A stretch of DNA of 64,000 nt from Glaciecola sp. XM2 (GTDB lineage Bacteria > Pseudomonadota > Gammaproteobacteria > Enterobacterales > Alteromonadaceae): assembly GCF_018595715.1 (NCBI RefSeq), contig NZ_JAHEOJ010000025.1, forward strand, positions 128,300 to 192,299, read 5' to 3'. Made by a program: the position numbers and the translations under genes. The notes beneath the pieces were generated by a model that saw nothing but the letters and a program-made list of their open reading frames with translations, did no database searches and was not told the DNA's origin. Of this stretch, positions 27,974-37,626 are shown one piece after another. The stretch's first letter is position 1, and every line of letters starts with the position of its first letter.

Positions 27974-30838
27974 ATGACAGCTCACTTCAAATCCATTGTT
28001 CTTTTTTGTGTCTTTGCACTGCATGCATTGCTTTCTCAAGCCTCTGCAAATACGGTTGAAGCTGATTTTGAGACATCGGTGAACGTGAGTGAACAGGCCG
28101 AATTCTTAATCACCGAACAAAGCCTGCTCTTATCTGACCTTATGCAAATGGACGAGTGGCAATCTCACGAAGAATTGGTCAATATTCCACCAGACGCGTC
28201 ATTGTGGATCCGTTTCAGTATTAACAACAGCTCCAACAGCAATAAGTTGTTAACCCTAGTCGCAGGCAATACCTTTATTGATAGAGCAGAAGCATATTTG
28301 ATTGATGAGCAATCTCGCATTATTCAATCGGCACGCCTAAGAAACGATACGCCAAATGCAGCTAACTTAAGCCGCAGTGGTTTTAAAATGGCATTTACCT
28401 CTCGCAGCGCGTCTACACTCACGGTCTATTTACAAATACAAGACGATGGCTTTAGCGTGATACCTGTGCAACTGTGGCAAACAGATGTTTACACCACACA
28501 ATCCAACATTCGTCTGATTTTGATTGGTGCGATGAGTGGTGGCCTGTCATTGCTAGCGACCTATTTTTTATTGACCTATATCTTGCGCCACACTCCGGCT
28601 CGCTTTTGGTTTTGCGTATTTGCGGTGGCAGCAATGACTACGATGCTCTCATCTGAGGGTATATTACCAATGTTATTTATGTTCCCCTCTTATGCCGCTG
28701 AACTCACCGCGGTAAGCCTGACTATTACGCTTTTTGCGGCAATCAAAATCACCCGCATTGTCTTTGAGCCTGTGTCTAACTTATGGCTAAGAGCGCATTA
28801 TGCGTTGCTATGCTTCCCATTAGTTGGGATATTCATCTTCAATGATTTTTATCAGATCATGGCCTTGCTAGTCTTTTCGTGTTTGTTTTTTATCAGCAAA
28901 TTAGTCGCCACGGTGATTTACCATAAGGGTGTGGACCTAAGAAGTGCGATTATATATTTCTTGGGTTGGATCGCCTTAGGCATTGTAGGTCTGATAGAAA
29001 TGTTGGCTCTACTCAATAACACCAGTCACTTATCGTTTGCCGCTCCTTACCCGTTTGTTTTTACCTGTATTGGCGTCATGTTAATTGGGGTGGCTATTAT
29101 CAGCCGAGAGCAATCAATACAGGTCGTTAACAGCAAGGTTCAGCTCAAGCAAATTTCAAAACTTCAGCAGTATAACGACTTATTCCAACATGCTGCTGAA
29201 GGCCTTTATACCGCAAAACCCAACGGTGAATTAATTCACGTTAACCCAGCGATATGCTCATTGTTTGGTTACCAAAACAGTGAAGCTTTTTTGCAGCGCC
29301 ACAGTCATCTTGCAAGCTTTTTCGCCGACACCAAAGATGCTGATTTGCTGCTAGGCGAACTCAGTATTCAGCAAACGGTGCTGGGCAAAGAGGTGAAAGG
29401 AAAACGCAGCGACGGAGTTGAGTTTTGGTTCAGCATTTCATGTCAGCTTAAAAAAGTCGAAGACAATACCCTACATTTTGGCTCGCTCTTTGATATTACT
29501 GAGCGGCGCCTTCACCAAATAAACCTGCAGTATTTGAACACTCATGACCAACTCACTGGCTTATATAATCGCCGCTGTTTTTTACAAATCATGAATGATC
29601 GCATCAAAGGGCTTGATGCGTTTGTGGGTAAATTCGCTTTAGTATTTTTGGATGTGGACCAGTTTAAAGTGATCAACGACACCTGTGGTCATTCGGCAGG
29701 CGATATCTTTATCAAAGAACTATCCCATGAACTGTATGAAGTTGTAGGCGACAAATACCCCTTTGCACGTTTAAGTGCTGACCAATTTGGTTTGCTCGTT
29801 GGCTTTGAAAACAGCAACGAATTGCGCAGCCTTGCTCAAGCACTATTAGCACAAGTCAGAAAGTTTGAGTTTAAATGGGACAGACATGTCTTTAGTCAGA
29901 GCGTCAGCATTGGTATTGCTGCGTATGAAGCGTCTATTCCCAGTGGTGAAGAGCTATTGTCTTTTGCGGATACCGCATGTTTGATTGCCAAAGAAAGCGG
30001 ACGAGATAAGATTCATATTTACTCAGCCGACATGGAAATGCATTCAAGTTATCAGCGGGACTTGTACTGGGTAAATGAAATTAAATGCGCTTTAAAAGAA
30101 GAAAGCTTTGAGTTGTTTTATCAGCATTATCGCCCACTCGGCAAGGCTGACGAGCTTGACTACTATGAGATTCTTGTTCGATTGAGAACCAAAGAGAATG
30201 ACTTGGTGGCCCCAGAGTTTTTTATGTCTAGTGCTGAGAAGGCTAACATTAGTCATCATATAGATAAGTGCGTGATCGAAGGGTATTTTTCATGGCTAAA
30301 TGCCAATAATGAATATATAAAATCACTAGGGAAGGTCAACATTAACCTGTCTGGCTTTTCATTATCAGACGATGATTTTCGTTTCTTTTTGCTCAACGCA
30401 TTTGAGAAATACCATATCCCTCATGAAAAAGTATGCTTTGAGATCACCGAGACCATGGCGATTATCCGCATGAACGATGCTATTGCATTTATGCAGGAGT
30501 TTAAAAAGCTTGGATGTACCTTTGCGTTAGATGACTTTGGCACAGGGTTCTCAAGCTATAGCTACTTGAAAAATCTGCCGGTGGACTATTTAAAAATCGA
30601 TGGAAACTTTATCCGTGATATTTTGAATGACAAAATAGACCTAGCGATGGTCACTTCTATCCGCGACGTGGCCGAAGCAATGAAAATCAAAACAGTGGCT
30701 GAATTTGTAGAAACCAAAGACATCATGGTGCAAATCGCCAAGCTCGGTGTGGACTATGCACAGGGGTTTTGCATTGCAAAGCCTGAACCATTACTGCATT
30801 ATGCTGCGTATAAAGACACCCAAACTGACTCCAAGTAG
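27974..30838 (+). CDS. 7TMR-DISM / PAS / degenerate GGDEF / EAL signalling protein
   Basis: A 954-residue cyclic-di-GMP protein. A signal peptide (about 1-25) precedes a periplasmic 7TMR-DISMED2 domain (about 35-165), seven helices (about 180-380), a PAS domain (about 400-515), a GGDEF domain (about 525-680) and an EAL domain (about 690-945). The GGDEF signature reads SADQF, so cyclase activity is unlikely, although FLDVDQFKVIND is kept. The EAL domain keeps EILVRL, the Asn of NLSG, EITET, LDDFGTGFSS, KIDG, the Glu of AEFVE and YAQGF, so it should be an active phosphodiesterase. The gene stands alone. Confidence 0.92.
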   Translation: MTAHFKSIVLFCVFALHALLSQASANTVEADFETSVNVSEQAEFLITEQSLLLSDLMQMDEWQSHEELVNIPPDASLWIRFSINNSSNSNKLLTLVAGNTFIDRAEAYLIDEQSRIIQSARLRNDTPNAANLSRSGFKMAFTSRSASTLTVYLQIQDDGFSVIPVQLWQTDVYTTQSNIRLILIGAMSGGLSLLATYFLLTYILRHTPARFWFCVFAVAAMTTMLSSEGILPMLFMFPSYAAELTAVSLTITLFAAIKITRIVFEPVSNLWLRAHYALLCFPLVGIFIFNDFYQIMALLVFSCLFFISKLVATVIYHKGVDLRSAIIYFLGWIALGIVGLIEMLALLNNTSHLSFAAPYPFVFTCIGVMLIGVAIISREQSIQVVNSKVQLKQISKLQQYNDLFQHAAEGLYTAKPNGELIHVNPAICSLFGYQNSEAFLQRHSHLASFFADTKDADLLLGELSIQQTVLGKEVKGKRSDGVEFWFSISCQLKKVEDNTLHFGSLFDITERRLHQINLQYLNTHDQLTGLYNRRCFLQIMNDRIKGLDAFVGKFALVFLDVDQFKVINDTCGHSAGDIFIKELSHELYEVVGDKYPFARLSADQFGLLVGFENSNELRSLAQALLAQVRKFEFKWDRHVFSQSVSIGIAAYEASIPSGEELLSFADTACLIAKESGRDKIHIYSADMEMHSSYQRDLYWVNEIKCALKEESFELFYQHYRPLGKADELDYYEILVRLRTKENDLVAPEFFMSSAEKANISHHIDKCVIEGYFSWLNANNEYIKSLGKVNINLSGFSLSDDDFRFFLLNAFEKYHIPHEKVCFEITETMAIIRMNDAIAFMQEFKKLGCTFALDDFGTGFSSYSYLKNLPVDYLKIDGNFIRDILNDKIDLAMVTSIRDVAEAMKIKTVAEFVETKDIMVQIAKLGVDYAQGFCIAKPEPLLHYAAYKDTQTDSK

Positions 30839-30919
30839 TGTGGGAAATCACAACAAGACACTTGGATTTAGAAATTTTAGCCCCATAAACGCCTCTCATC
30901 GGGACAACAGCACTACGTT

Positions 30920-31537
30920 ATGACATCAGTTTCACCTGCTTATAAATTTATCAGCCAAGCTAAACTACCTACACGTTTTGGCGAGTTTACTATTCACGGC
31001 TTTGTTGAGACAAACTCAGACCAAGAACATGTGGCTTTATCATATGGACAATGGGATGAAGATAGCGTGGTGCCTATTCGCATACACAGTGAGTGCTTAA
31101 CGGGCGATGCATTATTCAGTACAAGATGTGACTGCGGCTTTCAGCTTGAGCGGGCTCTAGAAAATATCGTTAAACATGGTTGTGGCGTATTACTATATCT
31201 TCGTCAAGAAGGACGAGGCATTGGTTTGCTTAACAAAATCAAGGCATATAATCTGCAAGATCAAGGCTTTGATACGGTAGAGGCAAATCAGCATTTAGGC
31301 TTTGACGCAGATTTACGTGACTATGGCATATGCAAGCTGATGCTTGAAAAATTAAACGTCAAGCAAGTCCAACTAATGACTAACAACCCCAAGAAACTGG
31401 CAGCGCTAGAATCAATGGGTATCAATGTGGCTTCCCGTCTGCCGATTGACCATGGCGTAACGAATGATAATAAACATTATTTGATGACCAAAACATCAAA
31501 GTTAGGTCACACCTTCGATCCAGATAAACTCAAATAA
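30920..31537 (+). CDS. ribA: GTP cyclohydrolase II
   Basis: RibA opens GTP to 2,5-diamino-6-ribosylamino-pyrimidinone phosphate, the first step of riboflavin synthesis. The 205 residues include the Zn ligands in SECLTGDALFSTRCDCGFQ, RQEGRGIGLLNKIKAY, DTVEANQHLGF and LMTNNPKK, all hallmarks of the enzyme. It is a stand-alone enzyme, not a fusion with RibB. It is convergent with the tpm gene (7 nt). No FMN riboswitch is visible in the 81 nt upstream. Confidence 0.96.
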   Translation: MTSVSPAYKFISQAKLPTRFGEFTIHGFVETNSDQEHVALSYGQWDEDSVVPIRIHSECLTGDALFSTRCDCGFQLERALENIVKHGCGVLLYLRQEGRGIGLLNKIKAYNLQDQGFDTVEANQHLGFDADLRDYGICKLMLEKLNVKQVQLMTNNPKKLAALESMGINVASRLPIDHGVTNDNKHYLMTKTSKLGHTFDPDKLK

Positions 31538-31544
31538 TCATAGA

Positions 31545-32195
31545 TTACGAAGGACGTCGGATAGGCTTTAGCAGATAGACGCTCTCAAACACTTCTGAAT
31601 GGCCTCTAAATCCACCTTGCACTTTATCCCTAAACAGCATCGAGATATTGTATAAATCGTGATAGTAAGCGTTCACTGCATCTTTCTCTACGCTAAATGG
31701 CGGCCCAGAAAAGAGTAAGGGATCGTAGTCATAAGTCACTAAGAATTGTTGGGTAGCGTGTGTAATATCGATAAGATGCTGAACATATCGTATCCGCATC
31801 TCATCAGGCAGTGCAACGAGCGCCGCTCTGTCATATATCCCTTGTATATCACCTATATGGGAGGCCTGCAGCGCAAAAAAGTCTCCTACGAACACTTGCA
31901 AATCAGGTGCTGAGAAAAGTTTAAAACCATCTTGCTCGGTGACCGAAGGCGAAATCCCGAGCTCATCGAACAAGGCGTTCACTGCTGTCTCGTTGAGCTC
32001 AATGGCGACCACCTGAAACCCCTTAAAGAGCAGCCAGCCGATATCTTTTGTCTTTCCGCATAAAGGTACAAAAATGCGTGCACCTTCTGCAAGCTCAAAT
32101 TGGTTAAAGTAGGTTTTTAACAAATGGCTTCCGTCGGGCTCATGAAAACCTATTTCGTTCTTTTGCCAGCGACGATGCCAAAAATCATGATGCAT
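31545..32195 (-). CDS. tpm: Thiopurine S-methyltransferase family protein
   Basis: The 216-residue protein matches bacterial TPMT throughout: HDFWHRRWQKNEIGFHE, then the AdoMet loop FVPLCGKTKDIGWLLFKGF, VAIELNE, GIYDRAALVALP and YDPLLFSGPPFSV near the substrate pocket. Bacterial members methylate thiopurines and also selenium and tellurium oxyanions, giving volatile products. It is monocistronic. A TerB-like protein is 18 kb away and probably unrelated. Confidence 0.94.
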   Translation of the reverse strand: MHHDFWHRRWQKNEIGFHEPDGSHLLKTYFNQFELAEGARIFVPLCGKTKDIGWLLFKGFQVVAIELNETAVNALFDELGISPSVTEQDGFKLFSAPDLQVFVGDFFALQASHIGDIQGIYDRAALVALPDEMRIRYVQHLIDITHATQQFLVTYDYDPLLFSGPPFSVEKDAVNAYYHDLYNISMLFRDKVQGGFRGHSEVFESVYLLKPIRRPS

Positions 32196-32281
32196 AAGAT
32201 ATGTAACGCTAAAGTGTCAGATGAATGAAGAATAATCTAATTTTTAAGGAACGTTAACCATTTGGCCAACATCTAATGGGT

Positions 32282-32512
32282 TTAATTGTTATAGCGCTTC
32301 AGTAATCGCATGATTTGGAAGCTTGAACCTAGCGATGTAAGCCCGAGTATAGCGATGACAAGCACCAGGCGTTCTTTTTCTACGTCAAGGTAGTATGAGG
32401 CGAAAACAATGGCAACAAGCATGGCTGCTGAGACTAGCAAGAATGTAAAATAATTACTTAGATTTATATTGCCTTTTATTGCTAAATACATTTTAAAGTG
32501 CGCCGTTACCAT
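32282..32512 (-). CDS. Small two-helix membrane protein, unrecognised
   Basis: A 76-residue frame with two hydrophobic helices (about 21-41 and 47-66) and a basic end (LLKRYNN), suggesting a cytoplasmic C-terminus. I do not recognise it. It lies between tpm (same strand) and the Omp85-like gene (divergent). Coding status rests on amphipathic pattern and a plausible start only. Confidence 0.5.
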   Translation of the reverse strand: MVTAHFKMYLAIKGNINLSNYFTFLLVSAAMLVAIVFASYYLDVEKERLVLVIAILGLTSLGSSFQIMRLLKRYNN

Positions 32513-32633
32513 AATAACTCATCTATGGTTAATATCGGTTGTCTTTACGCCACGCTTTAGCATAATGGATGTATTATTTGTTGCGAGCGTTTGCTTTCAA
32601 CATTTCATCGTTATCACGATAAGGAGGGCATAA

Positions 32634-34319
32634 GTGTTCACATGTTTTCAGCGCTTGCTGATAGCTTCTATGTGCATATATGCCATCTGCCCCAATCTGG
32701 CGCTGGCGCAAGCGCCTGATACCCCACCACCTGTTGATGAAATATCTACATGTGATGAGCAAGCATCCCCATCGACGAGCGCACAAGCAGATAAAGTAGT
32801 AGAACGTATTATCATTAAAAGCGCACCCATCTTTGATGAAAATGCGCCTGATACCATTGCATTGCATCGCTTCGCCAATCGATTTCATGTGACGACCAAA
32901 CCCTGGGTCATAGAAGAAAGGCTGACCTTTGTGCCCGGTAGCACAGTGAATGAGCAAGACCTGCGTGAAGCAGAAGCCATCTTAAGAAAAGAGCGTTATT
33001 TACGAGACGCTAGAATTCGCTTTATCCCTGGCTGTGAAGACGGCCAGGGAGCAATAGTGAGCGTTGAAACGTGGGATAACTGGTCGCTAATCCCTACGGT
33101 GTCATTTAGTCGAAGAGGCGGTGAAAATAAAAGCACCATTGGCGTTCAGCAAGACAATCTCTTGGGCATGGGTATACGCACTCGTTTACGCTATAACCAA
33201 GACGAACAAAGAAGCGGCTACCAGCTAACATTTAACTCAGCCGCCCCTTGGACCAAGCATGCGAATATCGGTCTTAACCTCATAGATAACGACGATGGCA
33301 AACGCATCCAGTTTGTTTTTGACCAACCGTTTTATCATTTAGGCACACAGCGCATGCGTTTCGCGCAATTTTTACAAGAAGAGCGCGTTGAGGATATTTT
33401 TCAAAACGGACAAACCCGCAACAGCTTTAATACCGAGCAGCATCGTTATGATGTAGCCTATGGTTGGCAACTGTTTAATGATCATACCGCCTCGGGTCGA
33501 CTTTCTATTGGATTTTCTGACCACAAATCTCTCTTTCTAATAGATGAAACGAGCCCATCTACAAACACACTTTTTTTACCCTTCGACAGGGAGTTTCAAT
33601 ACCCTTGGATTGCTTATGAGCATATCCAGCGTGACATTGTTGTGATGCAGGATATATATCTCATCCAACAACCGGAAGACATCAATCTTGGCTGGTATTT
33701 TAGGGCGCAATTTGGACTAGAGCTCAATGATGTATCATCTGAGCACGACTTTGGCTATCAGGTGTTTTTTGACGCACGTAAAGGCACCAAGGTTGGCGAC
33801 GGACTGTTTATGTTTAACCTCAGTAGCAGAGCGGTCATCAATGCCAGTCAACACGATCATCTGCGGGTTGATATGAACGGTGAATATTTTTATAAGATAT
33901 CGGATCGCTTTAGCGCATATGGTCGGCTGTCGAGCACCTTTTCATCTAACCCCTTTCTAGATGACCCAGTCGTGCTTGACGACGACACAGGCGTTCGAGG
34001 TTATCCTCAACAGTATCAACATGGTGATCATCGTATATCGGGCAGCATCGAAGCGCGCATGTATACCGGTTACAACTTCTATCAATTGTTTGATCTTGGT
34101 TTTGCAGCTTTCGTTGACGCTGGTAAGGCCTTTGACGGCGATGTAGAACAATTCAATGAGTCTGACGATGTACTCTCAAGCGTTGGCATTGGCGCCCGTT
34201 TGTTCTCTAACCGCTCTAGTAACAAAGGCGTTATTCATATAGATTTTGCGACGCCTTTAGCCGGTGGTGACAATGTCGACTCGTGGGAATGGCGCTTTCA
34301 AATGCGCAACTCGTTTTAA
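32634..34319 (+). CDS. Small Omp85-superfamily outer-membrane protein (one visible POTRA)
   Basis: A signal peptide (about 1-25, ending LALAQA) is followed by a short linker, one POTRA-like domain (about 65-135, with LTFVPGSTVNEQDLREAEAIL) and a beta-barrel (about 150-561). The barrel contains VRGYPQQY, matching the VRGF/Y motif of the Omp85 L6 loop, and the protein ends in Phe, the usual outer-membrane signal. At 561 residues it is shorter than BamA (about 800) or TamA and resembles the unclassified D15-like or PlpD-like group. The GTG start at 32634 has a perfect AAGGAGG ribosome site. No TamB-like partner is adjacent. The function is unknown. Confidence 0.85.
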   Translation: MFTCFQRLLIASMCIYAICPNLALAQAPDTPPPVDEISTCDEQASPSTSAQADKVVERIIIKSAPIFDENAPDTIALHRFANRFHVTTKPWVIEERLTFVPGSTVNEQDLREAEAILRKERYLRDARIRFIPGCEDGQGAIVSVETWDNWSLIPTVSFSRRGGENKSTIGVQQDNLLGMGIRTRLRYNQDEQRSGYQLTFNSAAPWTKHANIGLNLIDNDDGKRIQFVFDQPFYHLGTQRMRFAQFLQEERVEDIFQNGQTRNSFNTEQHRYDVAYGWQLFNDHTASGRLSIGFSDHKSLFLIDETSPSTNTLFLPFDREFQYPWIAYEHIQRDIVVMQDIYLIQQPEDINLGWYFRAQFGLELNDVSSEHDFGYQVFFDARKGTKVGDGLFMFNLSSRAVINASQHDHLRVDMNGEYFYKISDRFSAYGRLSSTFSSNPFLDDPVVLDDDTGVRGYPQQYQHGDHRISGSIEARMYTGYNFYQLFDLGFAAFVDAGKAFDGDVEQFNESDDVLSSVGIGARLFSNRSSNKGVIHIDFATPLAGGDNVDSWEWRFQMRNSF

Positions 34320-34495
34320 ATATTGAGTACCCTTACGCACCGCTTCATATAAAGGCGTGGCGTCTCACAGCCATCAATAGTTGTTTATCATCCAAAAAAA
34401 CTCCTATTGCCCCTTAAAATAAGCCATTATTGTGACCGCGAGGATGTCAAAACTCACTATTTGAATTTGCATCTAGTGACTCAAGAGGATGGCAC

Positions 34496-35599
34496 ATGAC
34501 AGAAAAATACACTTTATACGGCGCTCCGCTCTCGCTATACACGGGTAAAGCCCGTGCTTATCTACGCTTTAAAAACATTCCTTTTGAAGAAGTGCTTTCT
34601 ACCGTTCGGGTGTATAAAAAAATCATCATCCCAAAGACCGGCGTACGCTTCATTCCCGTGCTTAAAACGCCGGACAATACCTTTATTCAAGATACCTCTG
34701 TGATCATAGACACGATGGAACAAGCCCATCCGGAGCGTAGCGTCTCGCCTTCAGGGCCGAAACAACGTCTGGTTTCACAAATCTTTGAAATGTGGGGAGA
34801 CGAATGGTTGCTGATTCCCGCCATGCACTATCGCTGGAATCACGACAATTTCCCGTTTATTTATGAAGAGTTTGGCCAGGTTGTTACTCCTGGTTTTCCG
34901 CGCTTCATTCGTCGTTTTTTTGGTAAAAAAGTAGGCGCTCAGTTTAAAGGCTTTGTGCCCATGCTTGGGGTCACGCCTAAAAGTATCCCCGCCATTGAAG
35001 CATGGTATGAAAACACCGTACTACCGCTACTTGACGCGCATTTTGCCAAACACGATTACTTGCTTGGCTCACGCCCTTGCACAGGAGACTTTGGCCTCTT
35101 TGGTCCGCTCTATGCTCATCTTTATCGCGACCCTGCACCAGGTAAGCTAATGAGAGCGCAAGCGCCTAATCTTGCGCGTTGGGTAGAAAGAATGAACCAA
35201 GAACATGTAGAACTTGGTCAGTGGTGCGTTCAAGATCGTATTCCCGACACACTTATGCCGCTTTTATCTCAACAATTTAGGGAGTTTTGGCCAGTGCAAA
35301 TAGACAGTCTCAAGATCACCCAAGCTTGGATTGAAGCCAATCTAGATAATAAATCACTCCCTAGAGCACTCGGTGAGCACGAATTTACTATCGGCAATGT
35401 CACTGAGAAAAGAGTTGTGCGCAGCTTCAGCCAATGGAAGCTGCAGCGTGTATTAGACGCCTATACGAACTTGAGCGACAAACAAAAGCAAGAAGTTGAG
35501 CCGATGCTACGCGAGCTCAACACACTGGAATTGATGCAAACTGAAATTGCTCATCGCCTTACGCTGAAAAACAACAAGCTGGTGGTTGATAGAAAGTAG
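34496..35599 (+). CDS. Long GST-like protein
   Basis: The 367-residue protein begins with a GST thioredoxin-like domain (TLYGAPLSLYTGKARAYLRFK, GVRFIPVLKTPDN, QDTSVIIDTME), followed by a GST helical domain (about 95-235, with RPCTGDFGLFGPLYAHLYRDP) and about 130 additional C-terminal residues (from about 240) of unclear fold, rich in helices. That extension sets it apart from ordinary 200-220-residue GSTs. There is no catalytic Cys near the N-terminus; a Ser or Tyr would act instead. Substrate unknown. It is a single gene, convergent with the nitrilase. Confidence 0.85.
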   Translation: MTEKYTLYGAPLSLYTGKARAYLRFKNIPFEEVLSTVRVYKKIIIPKTGVRFIPVLKTPDNTFIQDTSVIIDTMEQAHPERSVSPSGPKQRLVSQIFEMWGDEWLLIPAMHYRWNHDNFPFIYEEFGQVVTPGFPRFIRRFFGKKVGAQFKGFVPMLGVTPKSIPAIEAWYENTVLPLLDAHFAKHDYLLGSRPCTGDFGLFGPLYAHLYRDPAPGKLMRAQAPNLARWVERMNQEHVELGQWCVQDRIPDTLMPLLSQQFREFWPVQIDSLKITQAWIEANLDNKSLPRALGEHEFTIGNVTEKRVVRSFSQWKLQRVLDAYTNLSDKQKQEVEPMLRELNTLELMQTEIAHRLTLKNNKLVVDRK

Positions 35600-35637
35600 A
35601 CCTCAATATTTAAAATAGATAAACTGAGAGTGAGCAC

Positions 35638-36612
35638 CTACTCACCATCAAATTTAACCGTGCTCTGACGCTCTCGATTTACCCGTAATTGGGTGACATC
35701 AGGACGTGAATAGTGCCCTGAACGATCGAAGTTTTGGCGCTCCTGCAATACCTGCTGGTGATCAAGCTTGACCACATAAACGCCTTCTGAGCCGATTTGT
35801 GGCTCCAGCACCCAAGAGCCATCGGGCGCGGCAACGCAAGATGCTCCGCTCGCTAGCATGTCGTTACAGCTACTCACAATCTCATCAAAATGAGGGGTGT
35901 CGCTAGGGAAGTCTTGTTTGCGCATTAGCCCCGATACTGAAATCACGAAGCTTCTGCCTTCTTTGGCGACAAAGCGCGTAATGTCATGGGTATTATGCTC
36001 ACCACCGGGCCAACTTGCCACATGCAAGTCTTCACCTTGTGCATATAGCGCTGCGCGCGCCAGAGGCATCCAATTTTCCCAACAGTTTAGTGCGCCAAGC
36101 GTGAAGTTTTTAAGCGGGAAGGTGCGCAATCCATGCCCGTCGCCGGGAGACCACGTTAACCGTTCTTCGTAAGTGGGCATTAGTTTTCGATGCACGTTTT
36201 GAATTTCACCGTTAGCATCAATATACACCAACGAGGCATATATGCAGTGCCCTCCTCGGTCGTCAGCGCGCTCTGCGATACCCAAGACTACCGCTATATT
36301 GCGAGATTTGGCTACTTCACAAATGCCATCTAAGTGACCGAGTTCTATATTAACAGCTTGGGTTAGATAGTGTGCATGAATGGCTTTGTGTTTGGCTGAG
36401 TTAAACTCTGCTCCACCGGTAAAATCGAGCCAAAACGGGTAGCCCGGCAACAAACATTCACCAAACGTGACTAGCTCAGCGTGTTTGTCTGCCGCGTCAT
36501 TGATTGCGCCGATGACTTTATCTGTGGTCGCCTGACGGTTTAACCATACTGGCGCGATTTGCGCGAGCGCTACTGTTAACGAACTATCGTTGGCAAATTC
36601 TGGCATCTTCAT
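35638..36612 (-). CDS. Nitrilase-superfamily carbon-nitrogen hydrolase
   Basis: The 324-residue protein has the catalytic triad of the superfamily: Glu52 in TFGECLLPGYPFW, Lys143 in HRKLMPTYEERLTW and Cys177 in LNCWENWMPLAR. The GECLLPGYP and NCWEN segments are those of true nitrilases and cyanide-type hydrolases (branch 1) more than of amidases. It could hydrolyse aliphatic or aromatic nitriles to acid and ammonia. It follows an ATP-grasp gene in the same orientation after 23 nt, so the two may form an operon. Confidence 0.88.
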   Translation of the reverse strand: MKMPEFANDSSLTVALAQIAPVWLNRQATTDKVIGAINDAADKHAELVTFGECLLPGYPFWLDFTGGAEFNSAKHKAIHAHYLTQAVNIELGHLDGICEVAKSRNIAVVLGIAERADDRGGHCIYASLVYIDANGEIQNVHRKLMPTYEERLTWSPGDGHGLRTFPLKNFTLGALNCWENWMPLARAALYAQGEDLHVASWPGGEHNTHDITRFVAKEGRSFVISVSGLMRKQDFPSDTPHFDEIVSSCNDMLASGASCVAAPDGSWVLEPQIGSEGVYVVKLDHQQVLQERQNFDRSGHYSRPDVTQLRVNRERQSTVKFDGE

Positions 36613-36635
36613 TCCCTGTGTGATGTAAGCAAAAA

Positions 36636-37499
36636 CTACGCATGCTTATTGTGGATTGTATTGGCAAAACGCTGAGCAGACTCAACATCCATATTAAAAT
36701 ACAAAGACGGCTCAATCAGCTCAACTTCTATGATTGCCAGTCCATGCGAGGTATTTAACATATCCACTCGAGCATATAGTGCTGGCGCTGGTAAAGCGTT
36801 GATCGTTTGCTTCGCAAGAAGCAGCATATCGTCAGTAGGCTTAATCGCTTCTAGCTGACCACCATGCTCCTCTTGCACTCTAAAATCACCTTGTGCTGGT
36901 CGTTTACAAATTGCATGACTAAACACGCCATCGAAATAGAAAAGTGAGTACTCACCATCTTTAATAATGCTACTTTCAAAAGCTTGTACCATAAAAGGGC
37001 GTTCGGCAAAGGTAGTCATTAAGATCTCGGTTAATGGCGTGATATCATTTTTTCTAAATCGATAGGTATGATCGGCATTTGCGCTGACCAAGGGTTTGAT
37101 AATAAGCTCGTCACTTTTAAAATGTTCAAAAGCTTCGTTTAGCATAGTTGAGTCGTACTGCTCGTACCAAAGGGTGGGTAAAATTGGTACTGATTTCTCA
37201 GCTAGTGCTTTGAGGTAATCTTTAGATAGGTTCCACCTCATTAGCGACAGAGGATTTTCTAATCGGGCACTGGAGGCGTCAATACGCTCCAGGCACTTAA
37301 CAAACGCGTCAGGGTCGTCTTGGTAATCCCAAGTGCTGCGAACAATTACCAAATCAAACTCATTGTAATTGGCGTATTTATTGCGCCACGACACATCCTC
37401 TACCGCCCAACCCAAGCGTCTGAGGAAGGGTTTAACCAGATCGTCATAAACAAAGAACTCTTCAAGATTATCGGTGCTTAAAAAGGCACAGCGAGGCAT
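36636..37499 (-). CDS. ATP-grasp family protein (RimK/DcsG-like)
   Basis: A 287-residue single-domain ATP-grasp protein: an N-terminal Rossmann-like part (about 1-95, with DLVIVRSTWDYQDDP), the ATP-binding core with LIIKPLVSANAD (about 155) and a C-terminal IIEVELIEPSLYFNMD segment (about 255-270) carrying the metal-binding acidic and Asn residues. Similar proteins form amide or peptide bonds, e.g. cycloserine synthetase DcsG. The product is unknown. It lies upstream of the nitrilase and may be co-transcribed with it. feoAB is 128 nt further upstream on the same strand. Confidence 0.85.
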   Translation of the reverse strand: MPRCAFLSTDNLEEFFVYDDLVKPFLRRLGWAVEDVSWRNKYANYNEFDLVIVRSTWDYQDDPDAFVKCLERIDASSARLENPLSLMRWNLSKDYLKALAEKSVPILPTLWYEQYDSTMLNEAFEHFKSDELIIKPLVSANADHTYRFRKNDITPLTEILMTTFAERPFMVQAFESSIIKDGEYSLFYFDGVFSHAICKRPAQGDFRVQEEHGGQLEAIKPTDDMLLLAKQTINALPAPALYARVDMLNTSHGLAIIEVELIEPSLYFNMDVESAQRFANTIHNKHA

Positions 37500-37626
37500 T
37501 AGACATACTCAAAATAGACAAGGCTTAGGTAGATTAATGAATTTTGCGCATAAGTAAATATCAAAAAACGAATTGACTATGCCAAGCTGTTTCGTAGTTG
37601 CACCACTATTGAATCAGCGCTTAGGA

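Noticed and set aside
30839-30919. FMN riboswitch upstream of ribA
   Set aside because: The 81-nt gap lacks the conserved RFN helices and is too short.
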